From NCBI RefSeq assembly GCF_025698545.1, contig NC_068567.1, positions 58,037,371-58,101,370 on the forward strand: a stretch of DNA of 64,000 bases. Direction: 5' to 3'. The translations under genes were made by a program, and so were the position numbers. The notes under the pieces are model-generated. The model had not been told where the DNA came from. It saw nothing but the letters and a program-made list of their open reading frames with translations, and did not search any database. Positions 13,736-25,608 of this stretch are shown here, piece after piece (within the stretch, counting starts at the first letter, position 1; each line of letters opens with the position of its first letter). Source of the DNA: Gossypium raimondii. Taxonomy: Eukaryota; Streptophyta; Magnoliopsida; Malvales; Malvaceae.

Positions 13736-14970
13736 CTAATACACTTACAAAAACCTTACGTATACTTTTCGTCAACTTCCCAAATTAGGTGTTATTTCAC
13801 AACCCTAAACTTTTTGTCCATCACTTTTATCTTCTTTTTATAATTCAAATTTATTTTTTAAACCTCATAGAGGCTTCCATTTAATTTCAATAGAAGGATG
13901 TTGATGATGTTTTAATATTGCTTGCCATTGCATGATATTTAACAGCAAGAGGAATAGCCTTTCGGACGATGGATTCCTTGCGGATAGGTTTATTGAATAT
14001 TAACCCATTCCCACCAAGCCAACTTCCCCTCAAAAGATAAACAAACACTAAGTACCAAGGAATGTTGGATGTTGGTGGTGAAGATTGATGCGTAACCAGT
14101 CGCTAAAGGGAACAGAGAAAGCATGCAGAACCCAGAAGGGTATTTGAAGCTATCCCAAAGATTCGTGGCATAATTGTAGTCCTTTAAATGATGTTCCAAG
14201 GTTTTTCAGGCTGAGTGTCGTAGAAAGAGCAAGGAAAGTGAAAAATGAGCACATCATCCACTCAACAAACAACACTTTAAAAACTTCATTAAGAAATACC
14301 AAAAATTCCCTCATAATGTCATCATTTTAATTTCAATGTGCAATTTGATATCCGAATATCTTGACCCAAACCGCATTTGAGCTCTTAAAAAAAGCATATT
14401 GAAATAAAAAAAATTTTGACATACCAAATTAAATGTTAAAACTAATTAATTGTGAAGAAAAACAATTCAAATATCAAATTAAAAGAACTAGAATACTAAA
14501 TTTAACATTGAAACCAAATTAAGCAAGTGCCAAGTAATATATTAACCTTCATGAACATTGCTCGATTAACAAAAATGAATTTTAAACCAACCAAAAGTTT
14601 AAAATTCTCTAAAATTAAAACAAAAATCAAACCTTTAGCAAAGGGTAGAAAAACAATCACTTAAATGTAAAGTAAAAATTCTGAACTTTTTTTTGTTTTG
14701 TTTTCTTCTCTTCTTTTAATTCATTCCACCTGCATGACTTGGTGCTGATTTCCTCTTTTCAGAGAAAAACACAGTGGAGATTATTAACAAGAGTTACTAA
14801 AACAAATTGAACTCAAAATTGCCAGTGAAACATTTGGTAACAGTTAGAAAACTGCAAAACATCAGAAGAAGAAACTAAGCAAATTTAACAAAATTCCATT
14901 ACAGTCTTGTAAGTTCAAACTACTCCATATAAAGTAAAGCAAACATAACAAGATACCATGAATAACATGT
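13736..14970. other. Intergenic, no supported gene
   Basis: A possible minus-strand reading at 13990-14199 has no recognisable domain. 14280-14650 is simple A-rich sequence. The last ~150 bases are the 3' UTR side of the eL42 gene. Confidence 0.4.
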
Positions 14971-15969
<999 letters not shown>

Positions 15970-16051
15970 GGCTGCGGCCGAAAAGCGAGAAGCTTCAGTT
16001 TTGATCCGGTGGTGGCAGCCAATTAACCTAACAAATATATTGATTTTGGAT

Positions 16052-16072
16052 TAGGGTTTGGATTTTGGGCTT
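16052..16072 (-). promoter_or_regulatory. telo-box and site II-like motif of the eL42 promoter
   Basis: Read on the minus strand, AAACCCTA (complement of 16052-16059) and AAGCCCA (complement of 16066-16072) lie 80-105 bases upstream of the start codon. This pairing is typical of plant ribosomal-protein promoters. Another AAACCCTA lies in the first intron near 15810. Confidence 0.55.
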
Positions 16073-16079
16073 AGAAACA

Positions 16080-17200
16080 AAAACAAAAATTGATTGCCAT
16101 GATCTAACCCAGAAAAATCTTTAGCAGCCCAATTAGTCTTCGACATATCCAAGAATTAGAAGCCCATCATCAATATTCAACCCTAGAATAAGTAAAATTT
16201 TACATGCAGACATTTTTACACGATTTTCTTCCTCAAATTTTGTTCACTTCATCGTACATTTTGATTCATCGATACAAATATAATCGGAGACGGATTCATT
16301 AAAGAAATTTATTCATATTTGTAAGCTTTGATTTTCAAAAAAGAATCTTAAAATAGGCGAATCCGAGTGTGGGCTAAGATCTACCATAACTATAAATTAA
16401 TACATGTAAACCGTAGCGCCAACCCATCCAAAATGAATGCCAATATTCCTACTAATCCATACCTAAATGTTTCATGTTTATCTTACTTGGTTTTCCACAA
16501 TTCCTTGGAAGGACGAAACTCCTTTAACCTTGAGGGAATAAATAATCCAAAATTAATTTAGATTCTATTTTTGTTAAATTAATAAGTTGTAATTAAATTA
16601 TGCCACAATTTGTATAAAAAACCATTCAATAAATATACTCAATAAAAATTTATGTAAAACCCAAATAGGTGCGAAGTCGAAAATATTTTAGGGCTGAAAT
16701 TAAATTTATGATAGTAAAAATGTAATTTTATCATTTTAATACCTTATATCTTTATAATTTTAAATGATTAAATCAAATTTTATCATTTTAGAGGTCAAAG
16801 TGTAATTTTACCATTACAAATTTTAAATTTTAATGGACCTGAATAAAAATTTTTCATTTTAGGAGGGTCGGGCCTGGATTTGCCATTGAACCCAAATAAT
16901 GCTTAGGTTAAAAGTTTGAAATTCAAATATAATCACGAATAATTTTTTATTCATTTATAAAAACAAAAGAAATAAATTTTTGATAATATCTTAACTGAAT
17001 TAGTTGAACCTAATTGATTCATAACAGCAACTCAATTAAACATTGTATTAAAGTGAAGATAAGTTGAACTAAACTAAACTAAATCAAATTTTTATTTTAA
17101 TTAGCTTTTATCATATAAGAAGAATTATTTTATTTCAAAATTAATGGAAACAACGGTCGAAATATTATTTATATATATATATGTGTGTGTGTGAAGGACT
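16080..17200. other. Intergenic, AT-rich
   Basis: No gene is supported. 16670-16870 contains 'taattttatcattttaa/agtgtaattttaccatt' wording typical of decayed plant repeats. A short (AT)n(GT)n run lies at 17170-17195. Confidence 0.4.
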
Positions 17201-17204
17201 ATAC

Positions 17205-17860
17205 ATTATCATGAACTTCTGCTAAGAGGTTGAATGATGTTGATCTTACTCTGAGCTTAAGAAGCCAAAATTCTTGAACACTGACTGTGCAAAGAGGATG
17301 AAGCTAATGGTAGAAAAATGCTTCATGAATGAGAAAAACATTAGGGAAACAAGCTTTCAGAAGCAAAGAATAGATGTAATTTTGAAGAGTTAAGGACTAT
17401 AATACACTATTTCTTGTGTCAAGCCTGATTCGAGGTCAGTAGTTCAGTTTTAATCTAGCCATCATCAGTAATCATCAGAAGCATTTTGGGGTAGATGAAC
17501 AGTATACACCAGATTATGACAAAGCTTACAGAGATCTTGATGAATGGTTTGTAAAAGACTTGGCCAGAAAGGCAATAGTTTAGGATAGCAGAGCTGGAGA
17601 CTACATATGTTGCGTTGCAAGCTAAAAGGGGAAGCTGCTAGAGCTGTTGGTTTGGTTCTAGTTGTTGCTAAGGATTGTCTTTGTGCTATTTTGGTGTTTG
17701 GTTGGTTTGATGAACTTTAGTTTGTATCTTGATTGGTCTATATTACACTTGGATGACTGATGCTTCTGCTTGTTTTATATTTTAATGTTATGATCTGATG
17801 ATATTCAGGGAGTTATGATTTTATTAGTTGATAATTAAAAAAAAAAAACTATCTTTGTAT
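17205..17860 (+). other. Unassigned gene-like segment, probably a decayed gene end
   Basis: Base composition is more balanced than the flanks, with short plausible peptides such as FGVDEQYTPDYDKAYRDL followed by DEWFVKDLARKAIV and a stop (about 17490-17582), then a G/T-rich tail like a 3' UTR. Stops interrupt every frame upstream. I do not recognise a family. It may be a decayed gene or retrocopy, and a non-coding RNA cannot be excluded. Confidence 0.3.
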
Positions 17861-17934
17861 CACTGATTTTATGTAATGAAGAGCGGTAAAACTAAAGAAT
17901 GTATTTTGGTAAAGAAGGAAACTTGATGATTTAG

Positions 17935-19045
17935 GCTCTATTTGTTTCACTGAAAATGGCTTCAGAAAAATGATTTACTTTTCTATAAAAGTTAATATTT
18001 TCTAGTGTTTGGATGAATCTGTGTAAAATATTTTATGTTGTTTGGATTTCTTGAAAATATTTCGTAAAAGTTGTTTTCAATAAAACAAACAAATATTTGA
18101 GATTTTATTATCTTTTCATTGTTTAATTGAATTTATTTCATAAAGTTTATTTATATTTTAATTAATCATGTTTTAGTTTTAATCAATCTTAATTTACTTA
18201 ACTAAACTTAATTGTTAATTTCAGTACATTAGGAATATAAATTTATATTTATAAATTTATGTTTAATTAAGTTGAAAGTGGTAAATATTTATTTTGAATA
18301 TTATTTGGATGAGTAAGTTGAAAATGATTTAATTTAATAAAATTGAAGTAAGGACCAAATAGTAAAATTGTAAAATTTTGAATTATAAGGGTTTGAGTAG
18401 TGAAATCTAAAACATTGATGTAGTAACTAAAGTATATGATTATGAAATATGAAAATTTGGAAAGTTGAGCATAAAATAGTAAAGTTTGAAACTAAATGGG
18501 TTAAATTGTAAAGATTTCAAAACTTGAGTTTTAGGACTAATTTACATTATTTGAGAACTTACAATTCTGAAAAATAGAACATGAAAGTTTAACTATTCAA
18601 AATCAAGGACTAATTTTTGGAAATTTTGACAAATTTAGTTGAAAGGACTAAATTATAAAATTTGGAAATTTTAGAAACTGGATTGTTTTGCAAATTTGTA
18701 CAAAACAAGGTTTAGGACTGAACTGTAGAATAAGAAAATCTATTTTGAGAAATTAAATTGTAGAATATTAAAATTTTGGATTTTAGGGACTAAATCTTTA
18801 AAAATATAAAATTAGAATATAAGGGACTGTTTTCTTCGACAGTAAAGAGAGTTTCCCCTTTATTACTCTGAAAGTTTCCCCTTTTTGTTTCTTCAACAAT
18901 GAAAACAGTGAACAGAGCCTTATCAGTTTGGAAAATGTCTTACGGAAAAATTTTTGATAATATATTTTCCTTAAAAAAGTCTTGATTTTACCCTTTTTAG
19001 AGAATAATTTCCTTTAGTAATTCATTTTCTATCGAACAAACACCG
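17935..19045. mobile_element. Candidate hAT-type MITE with 'GTTTGTTTCACTG'-like ends
   Basis: Left side ggctctatttgtttcactg followed by aaaatgg; the right side read on the minus strand is ggtgtttgttcgatagaaaa. The interior holds many 'gactaaattgtaaaa' words. The ends are similar, but I could not fix an 8-bp duplication. Related wording occurs at 46735-46890. Confidence 0.35.
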
Positions 19046-19625
19046 TAAAACAATGAAAATGTTTTACATAAAATATTTTACATGCAATATAATTATATTT
19101 TCATATTTAACAAACATGCAATTAAAGGTGTTTCTATTTATCTCACATTGTATCTTGGTATTAAGGGTTCATCACGTATAAGAACAAATATATAGATAAG
19201 ATCGGTGTTAGAGGCAGTAAAATTTATAATATAATATTAGCTCCTCAAAATACAAAATTCATACTTTAATCCTTTTAGAAATTAATAAAATTATATTTTA
19301 GTCCATTAAAAGAAAAAAGACTAGAGAAAATTTTGGCACCACCTCTAAATATAGAAAACCTAAAGCTCTAAAACGGGATAAACTCAAAATGTGTATAAGA
19401 ATCACATGGAACATCAACTTTGGTACCATATAAAGGGGGTATCAAATGAAGATATGAGCGAGCCACTAAGAGTTTCTGGGCCATTGTCCCTCTAAAACAG
19501 TAAAATTTTAATTTAAACCATTTATAATTTATAAAATTTTAAATTAATAACGACAAGACTACATTTTAACTCCTCAGAAAATGATAAAATTACAATTTAA
19601 TCCTTTAAAAATTATAAAGATATAG

Positions 19626-20719
19626 GGGTAATTTACCAATAAAAGCCCTTTTTTTCAAAATTTACCGAAATGGGCCAACTATTTAATTATTTACCAAAAT
19701 GGTCCATTTTCCGCGAAATCGCGTCCACGTCAGCGCGATGTCAGGGTACGCGCCAGGAAATCGCGTCCACGTCAGCGCGACTTGCTGACATGGACGGAAA
19801 TCGCGCCCTAGAGGACGCGATTTGCTGACGTGGCATGAACAATTTATGTTTTTTAGCTTGAAAAACTTTGAAAGGCCATAACTTTTGGCTCGGTTGTCCG
19901 ATTGATACAATTTTTTTTATTTCGAATAACTTTTCGAGATCTACGCGCTGAAAAACTGCTTAGAGATGAATAGGGACTAATTTGTAAAGTATAGTTTGTT
20001 AGTTACGAGTATAGGGACTAAAGTGTAATTATTTCAAAATTAGCATGAAATTTTTGTATTTAAGAATATTTGAATGTTGTGGAAGGATGAAATTGAATTT
20101 GAATTGAAAAACGAAGCTTAGATTTGAAAATATGACTATTTAGGTTTTAGGGACTAAATTGAATAAAATGGAAAATTTTAGGGAACTTCTCAAAAGTGGA
20201 ATGAGCTGACTTATACCTATAACAGGATGATATAAGACAATTCTGTAAAAAAATATCCGGTGTTTACTTCAAATGAATAAGGAAAATAATGATTTGAATG
20301 TTTCAAAATTCAATTTTAAACCGAAAAAATCAAAATTTAGGGGCAAAAAAAGATCTTTTTCAACGAAAACTGCGGCAAACCGCCTTCGGCTGTTTGTCAG
20401 CGCGTAGATGTCGAAAAGTTATTCGAAATAAAAAAATCGTCTCAATCAGACAATCGAGCGAAAAGTTATGGCCTTTCAAAGTTTTCCAATCTTAAAAACA
20501 TCAACTGTTCATCCACGTCAGCAAATCGCGTCCTCGTAGGCGCGATTTGTGTCCACATAAGCAAATCGCGCTGACGTGGACGCGATGTCCTGCCATGTAC
20601 CCTGACATCGCGCTGACGTGGACACGATTTCGCGGAAAATGGCCAATTCCGGTAAATAATAAAAAAATCAGCCCATTTCGGTAAATTTAAAAAAAAGGGC
20701 TTTTTCTGGTAAATTGCCC
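19626..20719. mobile_element. 1.1-kb foldback Mutator-like (MULE) non-autonomous element
   Basis: Flanked by a perfect 9-bp direct repeat AAGATATAG (19617-19625 and 20720-20728), the Mutator signature. The ends are inverted repeats: gggtaatttaccaat at the left and, on the minus strand, gggcaatttaccaga at the right. The arms stay recognisable for about 330 bases each (19626-19965; 20390-20719). Each arm has two copies of a CGCGTCCACGTCAGCGCGA-like block (left arm 19715-19738 and 19757-19780). No transposase is present. The end architecture (taatttacc, aaagccc, aaatgggcc, attatttacc, gtccacgtcagcgcg in that order) is the same as in the 10.4-kb MULE at 49970-60352. Confidence 0.88.
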
Positions 20720-20728
20720 AAGATATAG

Positions 20729-21780
20729 ACTATTAAAATAATAAAATTACATATTTATTATTGTAAAATAAAATTTAATTCGACCCCAATTTTTTTTCTA
20801 ATTTTAATATAAAATTTACTTGATGTATGATTTATTAGAGGAAAAAAGGAAACATAAAATAAAAAACAATGAAGTTGGTAACACCAAATCCATTGTTTTT
20901 GCATTAAAGTTTTGTAATAAAAAAAATGGATAAATTATTATTATCTGCGGATAAGTCATGAGAAAAGAAAAATAATAGTCAAATAAATTGAAAATTTAAA
21001 TAGATTCTTGGAGTATAGTTTTTTTTTTGTTTTGTTTTTTTAGTTATTTGTCTCTTAAATTCTCTCGCTAATGTTAGGTGAGGGAAAAGCAGACAACTGA
21101 AACTGACCGCCGATGTTTAAGCCACACAAGCTATTGTCTAAATCACCCTAGTAGTAATTAACTAAGTCCACGGCACGTGCTTCATGTCAATCACGTGATA
21201 TCCTCAACTGCCCAATTAAAAAAAAGGTACCAAATTTGAAGGGGAAAACAACTAAGGTGTTTAATTCTGCTCCCAGTCCCTATACTCTATACACTTTTGA
21301 AACTTAGCCCATTTACTTTTAATTCCATGAATTTAATCTCTCTACTTTTTTTTGGAGAGTTCCAGCATTACAAATACAATACAAGTATAATATTAAACCA
21401 ACTATAATATGGAATCAAATGCACAAAACCTACACATGGTATACACATATGATGGGACAGATACCCATAAATCGTAATTATACATAATGAGACTCGAACT
21501 TGGGTACTTAATTAAACTCGAATTGATAACATTGTTAATTGTCTTAAATTAAATTTGAATATGTGTAACCAATTTAACTTAAAATTCGATAAATTAAATT
21601 ACAAAATTTCAAAGAGTACATGGCTTGGTAGAATAAATTAAACCAAACTGAACTATGATTCTAGGATACATTAACCCTTTTTTCAGTTCTATTTTACACA
21701 AAATGGCCAACAGGTTCACTTTAGCAAAACACATATAGTTACATCTAACGTGCACATCGTAAATATAAAAAAATATTCCT
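20729..21780. other. Intergenic, AT-rich
   Basis: No coding region is supported. G-box-like CACGTG words occur at 21175 and 21192 (cggcacgtgc, atcacgtgat), too far from a gene start to assign. The last ~100 bases are the 3' side of the membrane-protein gene. Confidence 0.4.
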
Positions 21781-21791
21781 GTACAAAAGTT

Positions 21792-22740
21792 TCATAACCC
21801 AACCCTGTGATTCCTTTCCAACAATCCTTCCAACACTATTTTCTTTTTGTATTCTTTGGAATTCAAATCTGATTCATTTGAACTCGCCATAGATTCAATA
21901 TCGTTATCGTTATTAATGGTTCGATAACGAGACCGAAAATAAAACCAAGCCGAGGTACAAAGGATGGCACATAATCGACCCCAAACTAACATTATTACCA
22001 AAGTCACCATTATAATGGACAAACCCATGGCGGAGTCCAATTTTCCGACCACCCCATTGTTTTTCCGTTGGTGCTGTTTTGAATTGACCCGATCATGTTT
22101 CCGGGGATTCCCCACCCGTTGGTTGCCTTCTAGGACCGGTAACGAAACCGTGTGGGATAACTTGGACTGTGTTTTCGGGTTGATTTTGGGCTTGACTGTC
22201 GGTGAACCCGGCAGGCTTGAACCGGTTCTTGTCGGGTCCGAAAGTTTCTTGTTCCCGAGGAGAATATTCGGTTCAGGTCCCTGCAAAGCAGGAAAAACAA
22301 AAAAGGCTCAAAAAGTTGTAAGAGACGACATGGATCGCCTTTTTGCCTGCAACTGATGTAATTAAAGCTAAATTTAGCTTAAAAAAAAGCACCTCTTTAG
22401 GTCTCGTTCTCGAAGCTTGATTGGGGAACGAGAGTTGCGGATCAGGTTTTGAATTTTGACGTGAAGGGATAAGCTTGATATCCGATTTCTTCTTGCTCAG
22501 CTTCGACGATGTATGGCTTTCGCCGCCGGTGTCTGTCTTGTCGGAGTTATCGACGGGAACGGTTTTGGTCCGGGACTTCCCGGGTCTAAAACAAAGCATC
22601 GGGAAAGAGAGCGACGGTGTGTTTTTGCTACCGGTTTGGATGGGCTTTTTCGGTGGGGTTTTCTTGCATGAAAACCCAAAACAAGCTAGAAAGCGACTGG
22701 TTTTGTGGGTTTTCTTTTGGGGTTCCGCCATGGAAGACAT
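21792..22740 (-). CDS. Basic plant protein with one C-terminal membrane segment, function unknown
   Basis: Two exons, 22740-22393 and 22280-21792, joined by a GT-AG intron (gtgctt...tttgcag), give 278 residues. The N-terminal ~200 residues are Lys/Arg/Ser/Pro-rich and probably disordered (KKTPPKKPIQTGSK, PSLSFPMLCFRPGKSRTK). A hydrophobic segment at about 201-229 (GLSIIMVTLVIMLVW, then CAILCTSAWFYF) is followed by a short tail with an acidic patch (NNDNDIESMASSNESDLNSK). There is no signal peptide, so it may be tail-proximally anchored. I used the first ATG at 22740; ATGGCG at 22731 is in a better context and may be the true start. I suspect homology to an uncharacterised Arabidopsis transmembrane protein of the At5g23160 region, but cannot confirm it. 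The open frame, splice sites and coherent composition argue for a real gene. Confidence 0.75.
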
Positions 22741-23634
22741 AGAGGAGATGGAGTCGGCATGGAGGACTTTGAATACCCAAATGGAACGGTCTTGGCCCTC
22801 TCTCGCTATAACTAAATAAAACATTAATGGCTACTATTCTATTGTTTTTAATAAAATATTCAAATAAAAAATAAAATATATATTTAATAAATATGATTAG
22901 TTTAAGTTTATGATGAGAAATTTAGGTTTGATTTGGAAGAGAAGTGTTGGACTTAACCGTCGAAAGACGTAGTTCTTACACGTTTTCACCTTGTCCAAGC
23001 TTTCACCAATTCTACGTACTACTATTGCCAGCTTTCCATTCTGCACTAAAACAATTACAAATGCCATGTTGATTTTTTTAATAATACAAAATTTTAAAAT
23101 AATTATTATTTTATTGCCATCGATATCAACGAGCATAAAGTATTTAATATTCAGACAGCAGAATTTTTAAGTTTTAAGGATTCGGATAATTTTAAGATTG
23201 ATTATTACACTTAAGGGGTTCATAAGGCAGAATTTTATTTGGGGTTGAAATTAAATTTTAATAAAATTGTAATTTTATTTTTATTATTTTAAAATACTAA
23301 TAAAAGTTTTAAACCCCAAGGAATTTGTGAAATATATGTAGGAAGTTTTTGAGAAGTTCATTTCTTACCAAATTATAGGACGTAGCTTGTAAAAGTAAAA
23401 TGAAAATGTTGGTTAATTTCGTCATTGATTGCATATAATTCATGCATAAATTTCTTCTTAAATTATTTTAAATAATTAATTAGTTTGAGTTGAGTTCATG
23501 TGAAATAACCAATTCTAATTGGAGCTTAATTATAAATTTAATTTGTTTAAAATATTATAATTAGCTAAAATCTTAAAAAAATATCTTAAAAATATATTAA
23601 AAACAGTTATATTGAAAATTTTATAATATGTTTT
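22741..23634. other. Intergenic: promoter side of the membrane-protein gene, then AT-rich DNA
   Basis: About 100 bases next to 22740 could be 5' UTR/promoter. Beyond 22830 the sequence is AT-rich with no supported coding region. Confidence 0.4.
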
Positions 23635-24081
23635 GGTAAATTATAAAAATAGTCACTTTTATTTGCCTCAAATTACATTTTAGTTACTTACGTTTGAAAT
23701 GTTACGTTTTAGTCACTTACGTTATCATTTTGTTACAAAGTAGTCACTCTACCGTTAGGCTCCGTTACCTCCCTAGCGACGATCCTATGTGACAGTCCAA
23801 ATAGGTTTTAAATGTCAACTTGGATGTACTACATGGCAATCTAAATTAAATTTATTTAATTAAAACCTATTTCATCCCAACAAACTAGATATCCAAGTTG
23901 ACATTTAAAACCCATTTGGACTGTCACGTCGGACTGTCGTTAGAGAGGTAACGAAGTTTAAAGGTAGAGTGACCACTTTGTAACAAAACGATAACGTAAG
24001 TGACTAAAACATAACATTTCAAACATAAGTGACTAAAATGTAATCTGAGGCAAACAAAAATGACTATTTTTATAGTTTACC
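23635..24081. mobile_element. Foldback MITE (447 bp) beginning GGTAAA
   Basis: Nearly the whole element is one inverted repeat. The left reads ggtaaattataaaaatagtc, then ttagttacttacgtttgaaatg, then ttacaaagtagtcactctacc. The right side gives the same order on the minus strand (ggtaaactataaaaatagtc, cttatgtttgaaatg, ttacaaagtggtcactctacc). The centre (about 23840-23890) is a short unpaired AT-rich spacer. No convincing target duplication is visible. Confidence 0.75.
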
Positions 24082-24568
24082 CTATTTTCTTCACTTTTTA
24101 TTCATAATAAAATTTAAAAATAAGAGATCAAAGTTAAAAATTTGACCATGGAAAATCAAAATGTGATAAATTTAGTAAAAGGCTTAATTTGGGGTGTTTT
24201 CCCAATTTCAACTTTAATCCTCTTAAATATTAATAATTTAATTTAATTCCCATTAGTCTATTTGTTAAATAAAAAAATCCCAATGTTGGCTCCTCTTAAA
24301 AGTTCAAATTTTAATTTAATTCATTTTACTACAATTTTTTTTTTTTTTTGTACTTTAATCTCTATTTTACCTCAGTATCATCTCACTTTGTTGACGTACA
24401 TCAACAAACGTGAAAGTAGTAGTGAAGTTGAAGTTGTTCCCACGTCTATAAAGAGAGAGTGATGGCGATGAAATGCCTTTGGTTGCCAACAATTTTGCAA
24501 AGTATTTTCTTAAAATTAAAGGTAGGGAATAAATTATATTATGATGATTTTAAAAAAAGTATCGTTTT
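24082..24568. other. Intergenic, AT-rich
   Basis: No gene is supported; 'tttaatcctcttaaat' and 'ttcattttactaca' words suggest another decayed repeat. Confidence 0.35.
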
Positions 24569-24570
24569 TA

Positions 24571-25185
24571 GACATTAATAAAATAGTGCCGTATCATTAA
24601 ATTTTGAAAATAACAAAATATTATTATACACTCATCTATATCTAATATATTATTCAACTTAATTTAATTTTAATTAAATTACTTAAAATAATTAGTTTTT
24701 AAATTATAAACAAACATCTTTTATTCTTTTACAAATTTTAATCATTTTATTTTTTCCCGTAAGTTAATATTCTTTTTAATTTTGTGCAACCAATTTGAAA
24801 AAAAAAATAGAAATTTTTGTGCAATTTTTTTCATATCATTGACACATAATTTTGATAATTATTTTATCCCAAACCCTGAACCTCAAACCTCGAACCCTGA
24901 GGTGCAATGTTCAGGTTCGAGATTCAGGAGTTTGGAGTTATGGGCTAGGAGTTCAGAGTTTGGATTTAGGGTTTGAGGTTCTAGGTTTTGGGTTTAGAAT
25001 TTGAGGTTACCAAAATTATGAGTCAATGACATGAAAAAAATTGTTGAAATATCATTAAATAATTGGAAATAGATCATGAATGATGTGGTGAGAAGGGTCT
25101 ATAAAATAATTTCTCTATAGATGAGTGTATAATAACAATTTCATGTCTTTAAAATTTGATGATGTAGCAAAATTTTATTGATGTC
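24571..25185. mobile_element. MITE with TA flanks and a 'CCCTGAACCTC' palindromic core
   Basis: Left end gacattaataaaatagtg, right end on the minus strand gacatcaataaaattttg. Both are flanked by TA (24569-24570; 25186-25187). Inner arms also match: ttattatacactcatctat near 24623 and its complement atagatgagtgtataataa near 25115. The middle (24870-25010) is made of aaccctgaacctcaaacc-like words on one side and their complements on the other. It could be a Tc1/mariner-type MITE; the superfamily is uncertain. Confidence 0.6.
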
Positions 25186-25187
25186 TA

Positions 25188-25551
25188 CAAATCTTAGTTT
25201 ATAGGATCATCCTAATGTAAGCCATTCCTTACATAAATTTTTTCTTCTAATTTAATTACTTATACCTCTTTAATTAATTAAATATTATATATTTATAATT
25301 TTGACATATTAAAATGTGTTATAATCAACTTAAGATGTCTTGTATGCGTAGAATGTTTGTTTATATTGTGATTTGTATCTTATTTTGTTTTTAAAATTTA
25401 TTATTATTATATAATTATGTAAATGTTAAAAATATGAAATTTAATGCATAGTAGCTAGGTGCCTTTCCTCTTCCTTTAGAAGCCAATACCCATGTGATAG
25501 ATTATTAAGAGTGACCTAAATATGATACCAAAAACCATTACGATTTTACTT

Positions 25552-25608
<57 letters not shown>

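Noticed and set aside
21964-22819. Two plus-strand open frames of 114-130 codons
   Set aside because: They are shadows of the minus-strand two-exon membrane-protein gene, which has splice sites and a membrane segment.
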